Source of the DNA: Henriciella aquimarina
GTDB taxonomy: Bacteria; Pseudomonadota; Alphaproteobacteria; Caulobacterales; Hyphomonadaceae
Assembly: GCF_002088975.1 (NCBI RefSeq)
Contig: NZ_NCST01000072.1
Coordinates: 1 to 64,000, forward strand
Length of the DNA: 64,000 nt
Reading direction: 5' to 3'
Made by a program: the position numbers and the translations under genes. The notes beneath the pieces are model-generated. The model searched no databases. It had not been told where the DNA came from and saw nothing but the letters and a program-made list of their open reading frames with translations. Below are positions 8,305 to 16,284 of the stretch, piece after piece (the stretch's first letter is position 1; each line of letters opens with the position of its first letter).

Positions 8305-9471
8305 ATGCCGTGGATACGTCCGGCCCTGGCCATCCTGCTTCCGGCCCCGCTCCTGCTGGCGCCTACCGCGCGCGCGCAGCCGCTGAAGGTGGGCGATGTC
8401 GAGATTGGCGGCGCTCTGCGCTTCAATTTCTGGGACAAGAGCTGGCAACGCACCAATAACCGCCCGATCGACGAGCTTGAAGTCGACACGCTGCGCGCCG
8501 AGCTTCGCTATGACGAGGGCGGCGACTGGTTCGCTTCGGCGCAATATCGCTACTATTTCTATCAGGATGAAAAGAAGGACTCGTCTTTCTTCCATAGCGC
8601 CTATGTCGGCTATCGCCCGGACGAGGAGAGCGAGGTCGTCGCCGGCATCAACAAGGTGCCGTTCGGCCTCATGCCTTATGCCGGCAACAGCTATTTCTCG
8701 ACCATCGCCTACTATGTCGGGCTGGAGGACGATTACGATCTCGGCATCCGCTATGGCCGCGATGAGGGCCCGTGGCGCGTCGATGTCGGCTGGTATCCGT
8801 CGGCAGAACCTGATGGCGTCGGCCAGAGCCGTGACAGTGCGCGCTATTCCTATGATGTCGTGGCGTCGGGAACCTCCGGCAATAGCGAGGAAAACCAGTT
8901 CAACGCCCGGGTCGCGCGCAGCTATGAGTTCGGCCCCGTCACCGGCGAGGCAGGGCTGTCGGCCCAGTATGGCAAGATCCCGAACGAGACGACGGGGCGG
9001 ACCGGCGATCACTGGGCCGGCGCCGCGCACCTGGCAGCCAATTACGAGCGCTGGTCGGCGAAGCTTCAGACAACCGCCTATGAGTACGATCTCGCCAGTG
9101 CGCCCGGAGAAGATCGGCGCCGGGTGACGATGGGGGCGTATGACTATCCCTATAAGGTGGCCGCCGCAGGGCGGATCCATTCACTCGCGCTGAGTTACAC
9201 CCAACCGGTCGACGCGATGGGGGTGGAGGCGGTCACGCTTTACAATGACTACAGCATCCTGACGAAGCAGGCCGAGGGCTTCGGCGATACCCAGCACAAT
9301 GTCACCGGCGCGGCGATCGATTTCGAGGGGCCGGTCTTCGTCTATGTCGATTATGCGCTCGGTCAGAACAATGCCTGGCTGGGCCCGAATTTCGGCACTG
9401 CGCTCGCCGAGGGCGGCCCGGACAATGACTGGGAGCATCGCTTCAACATCAATGTCGGCGTCTATTTCTGA
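8305..9471 (+). CDS. outer-membrane beta-barrel protein (porin-like)
   Basis: The protein has about 388 residues and a signal peptide (LAILLPAPLLLAPTARAQ). The mature part has alternating aromatic/polar strands typical of a barrel (FASAQYRYYFYQ, HSAYVGYRP, EVVAGINKVPFG) and ends in HRFNINVGVYF, the aromatic C-terminal signature for BAM insertion. It is likely a 16-18 strand porin of unknown substrate. The start at 8305 is preferred to 8287 because GAGAGG lies 5 bases upstream. No obvious regulator is adjacent. Confidence 0.8.
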   Translation: MPWIRPALAILLPAPLLLAPTARAQPLKVGDVEIGGALRFNFWDKSWQRTNNRPIDELEVDTLRAELRYDEGGDWFASAQYRYYFYQDEKKDSSFFHSAYVGYRPDEESEVVAGINKVPFGLMPYAGNSYFSTIAYYVGLEDDYDLGIRYGRDEGPWRVDVGWYPSAEPDGVGQSRDSARYSYDVVASGTSGNSEENQFNARVARSYEFGPVTGEAGLSAQYGKIPNETTGRTGDHWAGAAHLAANYERWSAKLQTTAYEYDLASAPGEDRRRVTMGAYDYPYKVAAAGRIHSLALSYTQPVDAMGVEAVTLYNDYSILTKQAEGFGDTQHNVTGAAIDFEGPVFVYVDYALGQNNAWLGPNFGTALAEGGPDNDWEHRFNINVGVYF

Positions 9472-9582
9472 TCGAGGGCGAGCCGCGCGCGCCCGTCTGA
9501 TTTTCACCGTGGCTCTTGCAGCCTCGATCCAATCAGGCTTGAAGGCGTGGCAACAAGACGTGACCACAATGGAGAGCGCGCC

Positions 9583-10413
9583 ATGACCGCGAAGCTGGAA
9601 AGCATCATCGAACAGGCCTGGGAAGACCGGGCCAATGTCTCCGTCGAAACGAAGGGTGAAGTCCGCGACAGCGTCGAGGAAGCCCTCGCCATGCTCGACT
9701 CCGGCAAGGCGCGCGTCGCCGAGAAGGGCGGCGATGGCGACTGGCATGTGAACCAGTGGCTCAAGAAGGCCGTGCTCCTGTCGTTCCGCCTTAATGCCAA
9801 CGGTCCGATCAAGGGCGGCCCGGATGGCTCGACCTGGTGGGACAAGGTGCCGTCCAAGTTCGATGGCTGGGGCGCGGACGACTTCGCAGCCTCCGGCCTG
9901 CGCGCGGTGCCGAATGCGGTGGCGCGCCGTGGCTCCTATATCGCGTCCGGCGTCGTGCTGATGCCGAGCTTCGTGAACATCGGCGCCTATGTCGACGAGG
10001 GCACCATGGTCGACACCTGGGCGACCGTCGGCTCATGCGCGCAGATCGGCAAGGGCGTGCACCTGTCGGGCGGCGCCGGCATCGGCGGCGTGCTGGAGCC
10101 GCTGCAGGCCAACCCGACCATCATCGAGGACAATTGCTTCATCGGCGCGCGCGCCGAGGTGGCCGAGGGCGTCATCGTGCGCGAGGGCGCCGTGCTCGCC
10201 ATGGGCACCTATCTCAGCCAGTCGACCAAGATCGTGCACCGCACGACCGGCGAGGTCGTCATGGGTGAAGTGCCGCCTTATTCGGTCGTCGTGCCGGGCT
10301 CGATGCCGGCCCCCGACGGCAAGGGGCCGGGCCTCTATTGCGCGGTCATCATCAAGACCGTCGACGAGCGCACGCGTGGCAAGGTCGGCATCAACGAGCT
10401 GCTGCGGCCTTAA
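9583..10413 (+). CDS. dapD: tetrahydrodipicolinate N-succinyltransferase
   Basis: DapD succinylates 2,3,4,5-tetrahydrodipicolinate in the lysine/diaminopimelate pathway, supplying peptidoglycan precursors. The 276-residue length is typical. It has the N-terminal helical domain ([12 protein letters not shown]) and a left-handed beta-helix with hexapeptide repeats, including [33 protein letters not shown] and [12 protein letters not shown]. The start at 9583 follows GAGAG and matches the family N-terminus. An upstream in-frame start at 9547 has no support. Confidence 0.97.
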   Translation: MTAKLESIIEQAWEDRANVSVETKGEVRDSVEEALAMLDSGKARVAEKGGDGDWHVNQWLKKAVLLSFRLNANGPIKGGPDGSTWWDKVPSKFDGWGADDFAASGLRAVPNAVARRGSYIASGVVLMPSFVNIGAYVDEGTMVDTWATVGSCAQIGKGVHLSGGAGIGGVLEPLQANPTIIEDNCFIGARAEVAEGVIVREGAVLAMGTYLSQSTKIVHRTTGEVVMGEVPPYSVVVPGSMPAPDGKGPGLYCAVIIKTVDERTRGKVGINELLRP

Positions 10414-10448
10414 GGCAAGCGCCTTTGGGGGCGTGATAAGCTCATGGC

Positions 10449-10886
10449 ATGACGACAGACACTCTCACCCGCCCATCCGCGCTTGCGGCAATCGGCGAGA
10501 CCGCGCCGGAAGAGGGCGGGCGCTGGGAGGTGCATCTGGCCTACCGGCTGGAGACGTCGAACACCGTGGTCGACTTGCGGGCTATTATTGACTTTGTCCG
10601 CATCGGCCAGTTCTTCAGCGGGCAGACGGTTGTGGCTTTTCAGGCCGGTGATGATGTCAGGTACCGCGTCGATGCCGATGTCGAAGGCGAGCTGACCAAA
10701 AGCCTCGTCATGCTCGACCTGCACATGCAGGAAGGTGTCCTCAGCGTGTCGCCCTTCTTTTGTACGGGCGAGGCGAAGACCGAGGGCAAGCGCTATGAAG
10801 GCCACTGGCACATGCCCTGCCTCAAGCCCCAGACTTGCGGGTGCGATGGCGACGATGGCGCCTTCTCGTTGACGCGCATCGGCTAA
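10449..10886 (+). CDS. conserved hypothetical protein with C-terminal Cys cluster
   Basis: This 145-residue soluble protein has no signal peptide and I do not recognise a family. It has beta-rich segments (WEVHLAYRLETSNTVVDLRAII) and a terminal cluster HWHMPCLKPQTCGCDGDDG, whose three Cys and two His could bind a metal. It is 35 bases downstream of dapD and probably co-transcribed. Two strong hairpins follow its stop. Confidence 0.6.
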   Translation: MTTDTLTRPSALAAIGETAPEEGGRWEVHLAYRLETSNTVVDLRAIIDFVRIGQFFSGQTVVAFQAGDDVRYRVDADVEGELTKSLVMLDLHMQEGVLSVSPFFCTGEAKTEGKRYEGHWHMPCLKPQTCGCDGDDGAFSLTRIG

Positions 10887-10893
10887 CGTTTTT

Positions 10894-10992
10894 GCGCTGG
10901 CGTCGGCTTCACGCCAGCGCTGGGGAGCGACCGCCGCCAAGCCCCCACAGGGGTCCGGCACCGGCGCTTGGTTGGCGACCACCGGTGCCGGA
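10894..10992. terminator. tandem hairpins between convergent genes
   Basis: Two perfect inverted repeats sit back to back. GCGCTGGCGT (10894-10903) pairs with ACGCCAGCGC (10911-10920). TCCGGCACCGG (10954-10964) pairs with CCGGTGCCGGA (10982-10992). They fill the gap between two convergent genes and probably terminate transcription from both sides. Neither has a clear U-run on its exit side. Confidence 0.5.
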
Positions 10993-11002
10993 GAGGGATA
11001 CT

Positions 11003-11596
11003 CTATTCGGTCGTGTCGCCGATGACCGTATAGAGGCTTTTGAGCTCCATCGCCGGGGCAAAGCCGGGCTTCAGAGCAATCGTGTCCTCGATCCAGGCAT
11101 AGGCCTGCGAATACTCGCCGAGATTATGGTGGGCCAGAGCGAGGTTGTGGGTGTACTTGTAGCGCTCCCCGCCCTCGGGACCGCCGGTTGCCTCGAGCAC
11201 GTCGATGGCGGCTTGCGGGTGCCCGGCCTCGATGAAGACGGCCGCGCAGGATACCCCGGCTTCCGGGCCGCTCAGCCCGATCCCGATGGCGCGCTCGCAG
11301 TCCTCTACGGCAGCGGAGACCTGTCCCAGGCGGCGCTTGAGCGTCGCCCGGTTGACCAGCGTGGCGGAGCGTTTCTCATCGTTCATCCACGTCTCCTCCA
11401 GGGCGAGCGTGCAGCGGCGGATATCCGACGCCTTCGAGGTGGCCTCTCGCGTGGCTTCATAGCATTTCAGCGCATCGCCCTTCTCAAAGCGGAGGATGCG
11501 CGGACCGGCGTGCGCGGTCATGGCCGGCACGAGCGTTAGCGCGGCGAGCAGGGCCGCCGACAGGGTCCGGCAGCGGAGGGCGATTCTGTGTGTCAT
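11003..11596 (-). CDS. periplasmic TPR-repeat protein
   Basis: This 197-residue protein has a signal peptide (LSAALLAALTLVPAMTAHA). The mature part has TPR-like helix pairs (RSATLVNRATLKRRLGQVSAAVEDCERAI, and YKYTHNLALAHHNLGEYSQAYAWIEDTIAL). It is probably a periplasmic protein-interaction scaffold. Two Cys in the first helices might form a disulfide. GGAGACAGAC precedes its ATG. It is divergent from the FtrA-like regulator but no functional link is apparent. Confidence 0.75.
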   Translation of the reverse strand: MTHRIALRCRTLSAALLAALTLVPAMTAHAGPRILRFEKGDALKCYEATREATSKASDIRRCTLALEETWMNDEKRSATLVNRATLKRRLGQVSAAVEDCERAIGIGLSGPEAGVSCAAVFIEAGHPQAAIDVLEATGGPEGGERYKYTHNLALAHHNLGEYSQAYAWIEDTIALKPGFAPAMELKSLYTVIGDTTE

Positions 11597-11714
11597 GTCT
11601 GTCTCCTTTGCAGGTCAGCATTGAGCCTGCGGGGAAACTGGCCTCTTGAAGCCTCGATCGGAATTGGCGATAATGACAATACATGGTCGATTTCCGACAA
11701 GGTGGAGGCAGAAC

Positions 11715-12704
11715 ATGACCACAGCAAAGTCCGACCGGCTGCACCGCGTCGTGGCCATCACCTATGACCGGCTCTGGCCCTTCGAACTTGGCATCGCCTC
11801 GGAGATCTTCGGCTGGAAACGCCCGGAGCTTGACACTGACTGGTATGACTTCCAGGTCGCCGGACCGAAGCAGATCCTGTGCGCGCAGGGCGGATTTTCC
11901 ATCATTCCGGATGCCGGCTATGAGGTGCTGGCCGAGGCCGACACGATCATCATTCCGGGCTGGCGCGATTACAATGAGATCACACCCGACGAGATCATGG
12001 AGCCGCTAAAGGCCGCGCATGCGCGCGGGGCGCGGCTTGTTTCCTATTGTACCGGAGCGTTCGTGCTGGCCCATGCCGGCCTGCTGAACGGGCGCAAGGC
12101 CACGACGCACTGGCGCTATCTGCCGGCGCTCTGCGAGCGCTTCCCCGAGATCGAGGCGGTCGAGGATGTGCTTTATGTCCATGATGGCAACATCGTCACC
12201 TCGGCCGGCAGCAGCGCGGCCATCGATTCCAGCCTGCATCTCGTGCGCCAGGATTTCGGTTCCGAGATCGCCAACAAGGTGGCGCGCAGCCTGGTCACGC
12301 CGCCGCACCGCGATGGCGGCCAGTCGCAATATATCGAGGCGCCCTATCAGGAGCGGGCCGGCAAGTCGGTCGCCCTGGTGCTTGACTGGGCACGCGAGCA
12401 TCTGCACGAACCGCTGACCATCGCGCAGATGGCCGAGCATGCGGGCATGAGCGAGCGCACCTTCCTGCGCCGCTTTCGTGAGGGGACAGGCATCACGCCG
12501 CTCAAATGGCTGCGCCGCGAACGCGTTTTCCGGGCGATGCGCCTGCTGGAGAAGACCCGGCTGGACCTCGCCGACATTTCCGACCAGTGCGGCTTCGGCT
12601 CGCTCGAGACCTTTCGCACCGCCTTCCGGGAGATTGCCGGCACCTCGCCGCATGCCTATCGCAAGCGCTTCGAAGCGGTGTCCGATCAGCCGATGGCGAC
12701 CTGA
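11715..12704 (+). CDS. FtrA/GlxA-type AraC regulator
   Basis: This transcription factor of about 329 residues has an N-terminal DJ-1/PfpI-like domain (VAITYDRLWPFELGIASEIFG; ADTIIIPGWRDY; VSYCTGAFVLAHAGLL, with the nucleophile-elbow Cys retained) and a C-terminal AraC double helix-turn-helix (LTIAQMAEHAGMSERTFLRRF and DLADISDQCGFGSLETFRTAF). This layout matches FtrA/GlxA regulators. The ligand is unknown. The start at 11715 is supported by GGTGGAGG about 6 bases upstream. Its 3' end overlaps the convergent antiporter gene by 19 bases. Confidence 0.88.
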   Translation: MTTAKSDRLHRVVAITYDRLWPFELGIASEIFGWKRPELDTDWYDFQVAGPKQILCAQGGFSIIPDAGYEVLAEADTIIIPGWRDYNEITPDEIMEPLKAAHARGARLVSYCTGAFVLAHAGLLNGRKATTHWRYLPALCERFPEIEAVEDVLYVHDGNIVTSAGSSAAIDSSLHLVRQDFGSEIANKVARSLVTPPHRDGGQSQYIEAPYQERAGKSVALVLDWAREHLHEPLTIAQMAEHAGMSERTFLRRFREGTGITPLKWLRRERVFRAMRLLEKTRLDLADISDQCGFGSLETFRTAFREIAGTSPHAYRKRFEAVSDQPMAT

Positions 12705-13651
12705 ATGCCGGCCAGCCCGACATAGGCGGCCAGGATGGCGAGGCCCTCGAAGCCGATGCCGCGGCGTTCGCGCATGATGAGGCCCATGAGCAGGATGGCG
12801 GTGATCATGATCGCGCCGACCAGCATCAGATCGTCGGCCTCGGTCATGGCGTGATAGATCGAGCCTTCGCGATAGGCCGCATCCGACAGCGACAGGAAGA
12901 GCACGTCGAACGTGTTGCCGCCAATGATGCCGCCGACGGCCAGCTGCAGCGCCCCGCGGCGCACCGCCGCCAGCGTCGTCACCAGCTCCGGCAGCGAGGT
13001 CGCGACCGCCGTCATCAGCGCGCCGACGACGGTTCCCGAGATGCCGAGCTCCTGAGAGAGGACGGCCCCGGCGCGGGCAATGGCAAAGCCGCAAAGGGCC
13101 AGAACCACGCTGAGACCGGCAAAGACAGCGATCATCACCGGCAGGGGCTGCTTGTTGGCTTCGCCTTCGTCGGGCGTGTCGGCGCGGGTTTCCGGAGTGC
13201 TTGACGGGCGCCACATCGGTTTGTCCCTGAGCGCCACGGCGGCCCGCGTGCCGAAGAGGTAGGCCGCGACCAGCAGGAGCGAGATCGGGTGGACACCGTA
13301 GACGGTGACCGGCGGGGCAAAGGCGGCGGCCAGCGGCAGGCTGACCAGCAGCATCAGCAGGGCCGCCATCAGCATGTTGTTCGCGTCCGCGGCGGCATGT
13401 TCGAGATTGACCCGCCGGTAGATCATGTCCGCGACGACGAGGAAGGCCGTCTGGGCCGTGATCCCGCCGACCGCATTCGAGACGGCCAGTGAGGCAAAGC
13501 CGTCGCTGGCCGCGGTCACGGAGGTCACGATGCCTGACAGGGACGTCGCTGCGCCCAGCAGTATACCGCCGAAGATCGCTTCGCCGAGGCCGGTGCGGTC
13601 GGCCAGGCGGTCGGCTTCCGTCGTCAGACGTGTGCCGGCGAGCGCCACCAC
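12686..13651 (-). CDS. CaCA-type sodium/calcium exchanger family protein
   Basis: This is a membrane antiporter with two inverted repeats joined by a charged loop. The second alpha-repeat is canonical (ATSLPELVTTLAAV then GGIIGGNTFD). The first reads ATSLSGIVTSVTAA then NAVGGITAQTAF, so the usual Glu of the SxPE motif is Gly, and transport stoichiometry or ion choice may differ. The GTG start at 13651 cuts into TM1. In-frame sequence continues upstream through TPLALLVFFIAAG to an ATT at 13694-13696, which has AAAGG 8 bases ahead. The true start may be that ATT or a nearby ATC, because no ATG, GTG or TTG exists before the in-frame stop. Confidence 0.8.
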   Translation of the reverse strand: MVALAGTRLTTEADRLADRTGLGEAIFGGILLGAATSLSGIVTSVTAASDGFASLAVSNAVGGITAQTAFLVVADMIYRRVNLEHAAADANNMLMAALLMLLVSLPLAAAFAPPVTVYGVHPISLLLVAAYLFGTRAAVALRDKPMWRPSSTPETRADTPDEGEANKQPLPVMIAVFAGLSVVLALCGFAIARAGAVLSQELGISGTVVGALMTAVATSLPELVTTLAAVRRGALQLAVGGIIGGNTFDVLFLSLSDAAYREGSIYHAMTEADDLMLVGAIMITAILLMGLIMRERRGIGFEGLAILAAYVGLAGIQVAIG

Positions 13652-13778
13652 GCCTGCCGCGATGAAAAAGACGAGCAGGGCAAGCGGGGTGGAAATGATG
13701 ATGGCCTTTCTGTCGCCGGGTTAAGCTGGTGCCTTGGCAATGCCTGCCCGGCGCGATGGTTCCGCCCGGCGACGGCGC

Positions 13779-14624
13779 TTAGCTGGCCCGGGCGGTGATT
13801 TCCCAGCAAGCTGCGGTAAAGCGGATTTCCCCGTCTTCGATATGCGCTGCAAAAGCGGCCCGCAAGGCGTCGAGCAATTCCGCGCGTTTTGCCTCCGTCA
13901 TTTCAGGCAGGCGGCTGCTGACGGGGCCAAGCCGGGTGAGGAACAGGTCGAGCGCGTCGGCCGGAATAGCGCAGGCGATATCCACGGGTGCGATCTTGAT
14001 ACCGGTCCAGCCGGCCTCATCCAGGATGGTGCGCACACGGGTGTCATCGGCAAAGCCGAACTGGCCCGGCGCGTCCGGGTTGGGTGCGGGCAGGTCCGGC
14101 AGGAAGGGGCGCGCGGTGCGTCCGGCGAGCGTCATGAACGGATTGTCCGCAGGGCTGCGCCAGGCATAGGCGTGCAACTTCGCCCCGTCCGAACAGGCGC
14201 TGCGGAGATTGGCGAAGGCGGCGACCGGGTCGGCGAAGAACATGATGCCGAAGCGCGAGAGGACCATGTCGAACCGGCCCGGCTCGAAGGCATGGGTTTC
14301 CGCGTCGGCGGCGATGAAGTCTATCTTCGCCCCGGCCTCTGCCGCGCGTTCGCGGGCGCGGGCCAGCATCGGGCGGGAAATATCGATGCCGGTATAGCGG
14401 GCCTTGCCGTCTGTGGCGCGCCAGGCGGCCAGGCTGACGGCACCCGTGCCGCAGCCGATTTCGAGAATATCGCCGGGCTTTTCCGCCTGCACCGCGTCGG
14501 CGAGCGCGGTCTCGAGGCCGGAGAACATCGCGTCCATGACGCCTTGCGCCTCGACCCAGGCGGCCCCGCCGGCCCCGTTCCAGTGCGCGCTCTGCTGGCT
14601 GCGTATCTCGTCCTGCTGGCTCAT
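13779..14624 (-). CDS. class I SAM-dependent methyltransferase
   Basis: This 281-residue protein has motif I ILEIGCGTGAVSLAAW near residue 53, the acidic loop GIDISRPML near 77, and DMVLSRFGIMFF near 118, a UbiE/Methyltransf_11-type Rossmann fold. It has an N-terminal helical cap and a C-terminal domain with LFLTRLGPVSSRLPEMTEAKR. The substrate is unknown. It is transcribed divergently from a MerR regulator, and the shared 95-base gap carries a MerR-type operator placed to control this gene. Confidence 0.85.
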   Translation of the reverse strand: MSQQDEIRSQQSAHWNGAGGAAWVEAQGVMDAMFSGLETALADAVQAEKPGDILEIGCGTGAVSLAAWRATDGKARYTGIDISRPMLARARERAAEAGAKIDFIAADAETHAFEPGRFDMVLSRFGIMFFADPVAAFANLRSACSDGAKLHAYAWRSPADNPFMTLAGRTARPFLPDLPAPNPDAPGQFGFADDTRVRTILDEAGWTGIKIAPVDIACAIPADALDLFLTRLGPVSSRLPEMTEAKRAELLDALRAAFAAHIEDGEIRFTAACWEITARAS

Positions 14625-14690
14625 GCCCGTTTCCTTTCCGGTTGACTGTCTGCCCGCTTGAATATTGGGCCTCGATGCCGCATCCTGCCA

Positions 14691-14713
14691 CTTGAAGTCA
14701 GCTTTAGGTCAAG
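14691..14713 (-). promoter_or_regulatory. MerR-type operator/promoter, SoxR-box-like
   Basis: Read on the minus strand, the site begins with -35 TTGACC. It is followed by the imperfect dyad CCTAAAGCTGACTTCAAG, which resembles the SoxR box (CCTCAAGTTAACTTGAGG). A 19-base spacer then leads to CAGGAT as a weak -10. The over-long 19-base spacer and dyad inside it are hallmarks of promoters twisted open by MerR-family activators. It drives the methyltransferase gene. The MerR gene starts 7 bases away on the other strand, so bound protein could also repress its own gene. Confidence 0.55.
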
Positions 14714-14719
14714 CCTGTC

Positions 14720-15136
14720 ATGGATCCTGATATTTCGGAAGTGGCCCGGCGGGCCGGTGTACCTGCCTCCACGCTACGCTATTATGAAAAGAAGGGGCTG
14801 ATCGCCTCGACCGGGCGGCACGGGTTGCGGCGCCAGTTCGACCCGGACGTCTATGAACGCCTCGCCCTGATCCAGCTCGGCCAGGCGGCCGGCTTCTCGC
14901 TGGATGAGATCGCGCAGATGTTTGCCGGCGGCGCGCCGCAGATCGACCATGCCCAGCTTGCCGCCAAGGCCGATGACCTCGACCGCACCATCCGGCGCCT
15001 CAGCGCCATGCGCGACGGGCTGCGCCACGCCGCGAACTGTCCGGCGCCGAGCCATATGGAGTGCCCGAAATTCCGCCGGATCCTGAAGGCCGCCGCAAGC
15101 GGCGCCTTCCGCCCGCGCGACGGGAGCCCTGCCTAG
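14720..15136 (+). CDS. MerR family transcriptional regulator
   Basis: The protein has 138 residues. The N-terminal winged helix (ISEVARRAGVPASTLRYYEKKGLI) is typical of MerR, and the YERLALIQLGQAAGFSLDEI stretch is the usual second wing and dimer-helix entry. After the coiled-coil helix there is a C-x7-C pair (NCPAPSHMEC) near residues 108-118. That could sense metal or redox but does not match the SoxR 2Fe-2S pattern. It is divergent from the methyltransferase and probably binds the dyad at 14691-14713. Its stop overlaps the convergent MaoC gene by 4 bases. Confidence 0.9.
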   Translation: MDPDISEVARRAGVPASTLRYYEKKGLIASTGRHGLRRQFDPDVYERLALIQLGQAAGFSLDEIAQMFAGGAPQIDHAQLAAKADDLDRTIRRLSAMRDGLRHAANCPAPSHMECPKFRRILKAAASGAFRPRDGSPA

Positions 15137-15603
15137 TCGTCTTCCATGACGTCCGGGTTGCGCACCTTGATGAGCCCGTTGCCGATCATGGTCATGACCA
15201 GCTCGTCATTCTGGTTGAAGACTTTCTGCTGCGTCTTTGTGAGCCCCATTTCCGGCCGGCTCTTCATGCGGCGCTTGGACATCAGCGTTGTCTCGACGCG
15301 CAGCTCGTCGCCCGGATAGACGGGCTTGATCCAGCGCAACTCGTCGACGCCGGGCGAGCCGAGACTGGCGCTCTCTTCCTGGTCTTTCCAGCTTTCCACC
15401 ATCAGCCGCATCGTCATCGCCGCGGTGTGCCAGCCGGATGCCGACAGCTTGCCGAAGAAGGTCTTCGCGGCGGCCTCGTCATCGAGGTGGAAGGGCTGGG
15501 GATCGTACTTTGAGGCGAAGTCGATTACCTCCTCGCGGGTCACCTTGTAGGGGCGCGGAGAATGGGTGACGGTGCCGACGACCATGTCTTCATAATATTT
15601 CAT
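15133..15603 (-). CDS. MaoC family dehydratase
   Basis: This 156-residue hot-dog-fold protein carries the hydratase-2 motif: FASKYDPQPFHLDDEAAA with the catalytic Asp/His pair, and FGKLSASGWHTAAM. It probably hydrates an enoyl-CoA to an (R)-3-hydroxyacyl-CoA, or handles a related acyl-CoA. The start is ATG at 15601-15603, with AAGGA about 10 bases upstream. The reading frame extends further upstream but that part is unlike the family. A C-terminal MEDD tail follows the last strand. Confidence 0.88.
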   Translation of the reverse strand: MKYYEDMVVGTVTHSPRPYKVTREEVIDFASKYDPQPFHLDDEAAAKTFFGKLSASGWHTAAMTMRLMVESWKDQEESASLGSPGVDELRWIKPVYPGDELRVETTLMSKRRMKSRPEMGLTKTQQKVFNQNDELVMTMIGNGLIKVRNPDVMEDD

Positions 15604-15724
15604 GCGGGGCTCATCCTTGAGGCTCGATCCGCGCCTAGATCGGCATTGTTGCGGCCCGATGCAAACCCTGACCGTGCGGCAGCTGAGGCTTGCATGAAGC
15701 GCTGCCGCCTGCTTCCTAGGCCCC

Positions 15725-16216
15725 ATGCAGACGCTTCTTCCCCTGGCGGCCGAGATCGGCAACCGCCTCAAGGCCCGCGGCGAGACCGTCGCGGTGTCGG
15801 AATCATCTTCCGGCGGACTGATTTCCGCGGCCCTGCTGGCGCAGGCTGGCGCCTCGGCCTGGTATCGCGGTGGTGGCGTGATCTACACCCCGCAGGCCTT
15901 TCGCGGGCTGATGGGGCTCACACGGGACGACATTGACGGCATGCGCTCGGCGACCGAGCCCTATGCCCGGCTGATGGCGCGGACCATCCGGACCCGGCTG
16001 GATGCAAGCTGGGGGCTTTGCGAGACCGGCGCGTCCGGGCCCGGCGGCAACCCTTATGGCGATGCGGCCGGCCATACCTGTGTGGCGATCGCGGGCGAGG
16101 GCGGTCATGCCCCGATCCTCTCGCGCACACTGGAAACAGGCCTCAGCGACCGGGAAGAGAATATGCGCCGCTTTGCCCGCGAGGCACTGGAACTTCTCCA
16201 TAACGTACTTGCATGA
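15725..16216 (+). CDS. CinA-family (nicotinamide-nucleotide amidase-like) protein
   Basis: This 163-residue stand-alone CinA C-terminal domain (PncC type) would deamidate nicotinamide mononucleotide in NAD salvage. Family landmarks are VSESSSGGLISAALLAQAG near residue 25, YRGGGVIYTPQAF near 49 and ETGASGPGGNPYGDAAGHT near 100. Canonical enzymes have AESCTGG where this one has SESSSGG, so the Cys and Thr positions are both Ser. Activity may be altered. Confidence 0.85.
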   Translation: MQTLLPLAAEIGNRLKARGETVAVSESSSGGLISAALLAQAGASAWYRGGGVIYTPQAFRGLMGLTRDDIDGMRSATEPYARLMARTIRTRLDASWGLCETGASGPGGNPYGDAAGHTCVAIAGEGGHAPILSRTLETGLSDREENMRRFAREALELLHNVLA

Positions 16217-16227
16217 GCAATCCGGCA

Positions 16228-16257
16228 TTGTCGCCGCATCGCGGACGGGGCTAGACT
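16228..16257 (+). promoter_or_regulatory. candidate promoter of alpha/beta hydrolase operon
   Basis: TTGTCG (16228-16233) and TAGACT (16252-16257) are separated by 18 bases, 27 bases before the ATG. The sequence after the -10 (TCACCTGAA) matches that downstream of the 7386 promoter. Confidence 0.4.
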
Positions 16258-16284
16258 TCACCTGAAGCAAGCGAGGGGGAAGCG

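Noticed and set aside
7246-9180. 644-residue open frame on the minus strand
   Set aside because: It is antisense to the DUF2189 and porin genes, both with recognisable features.
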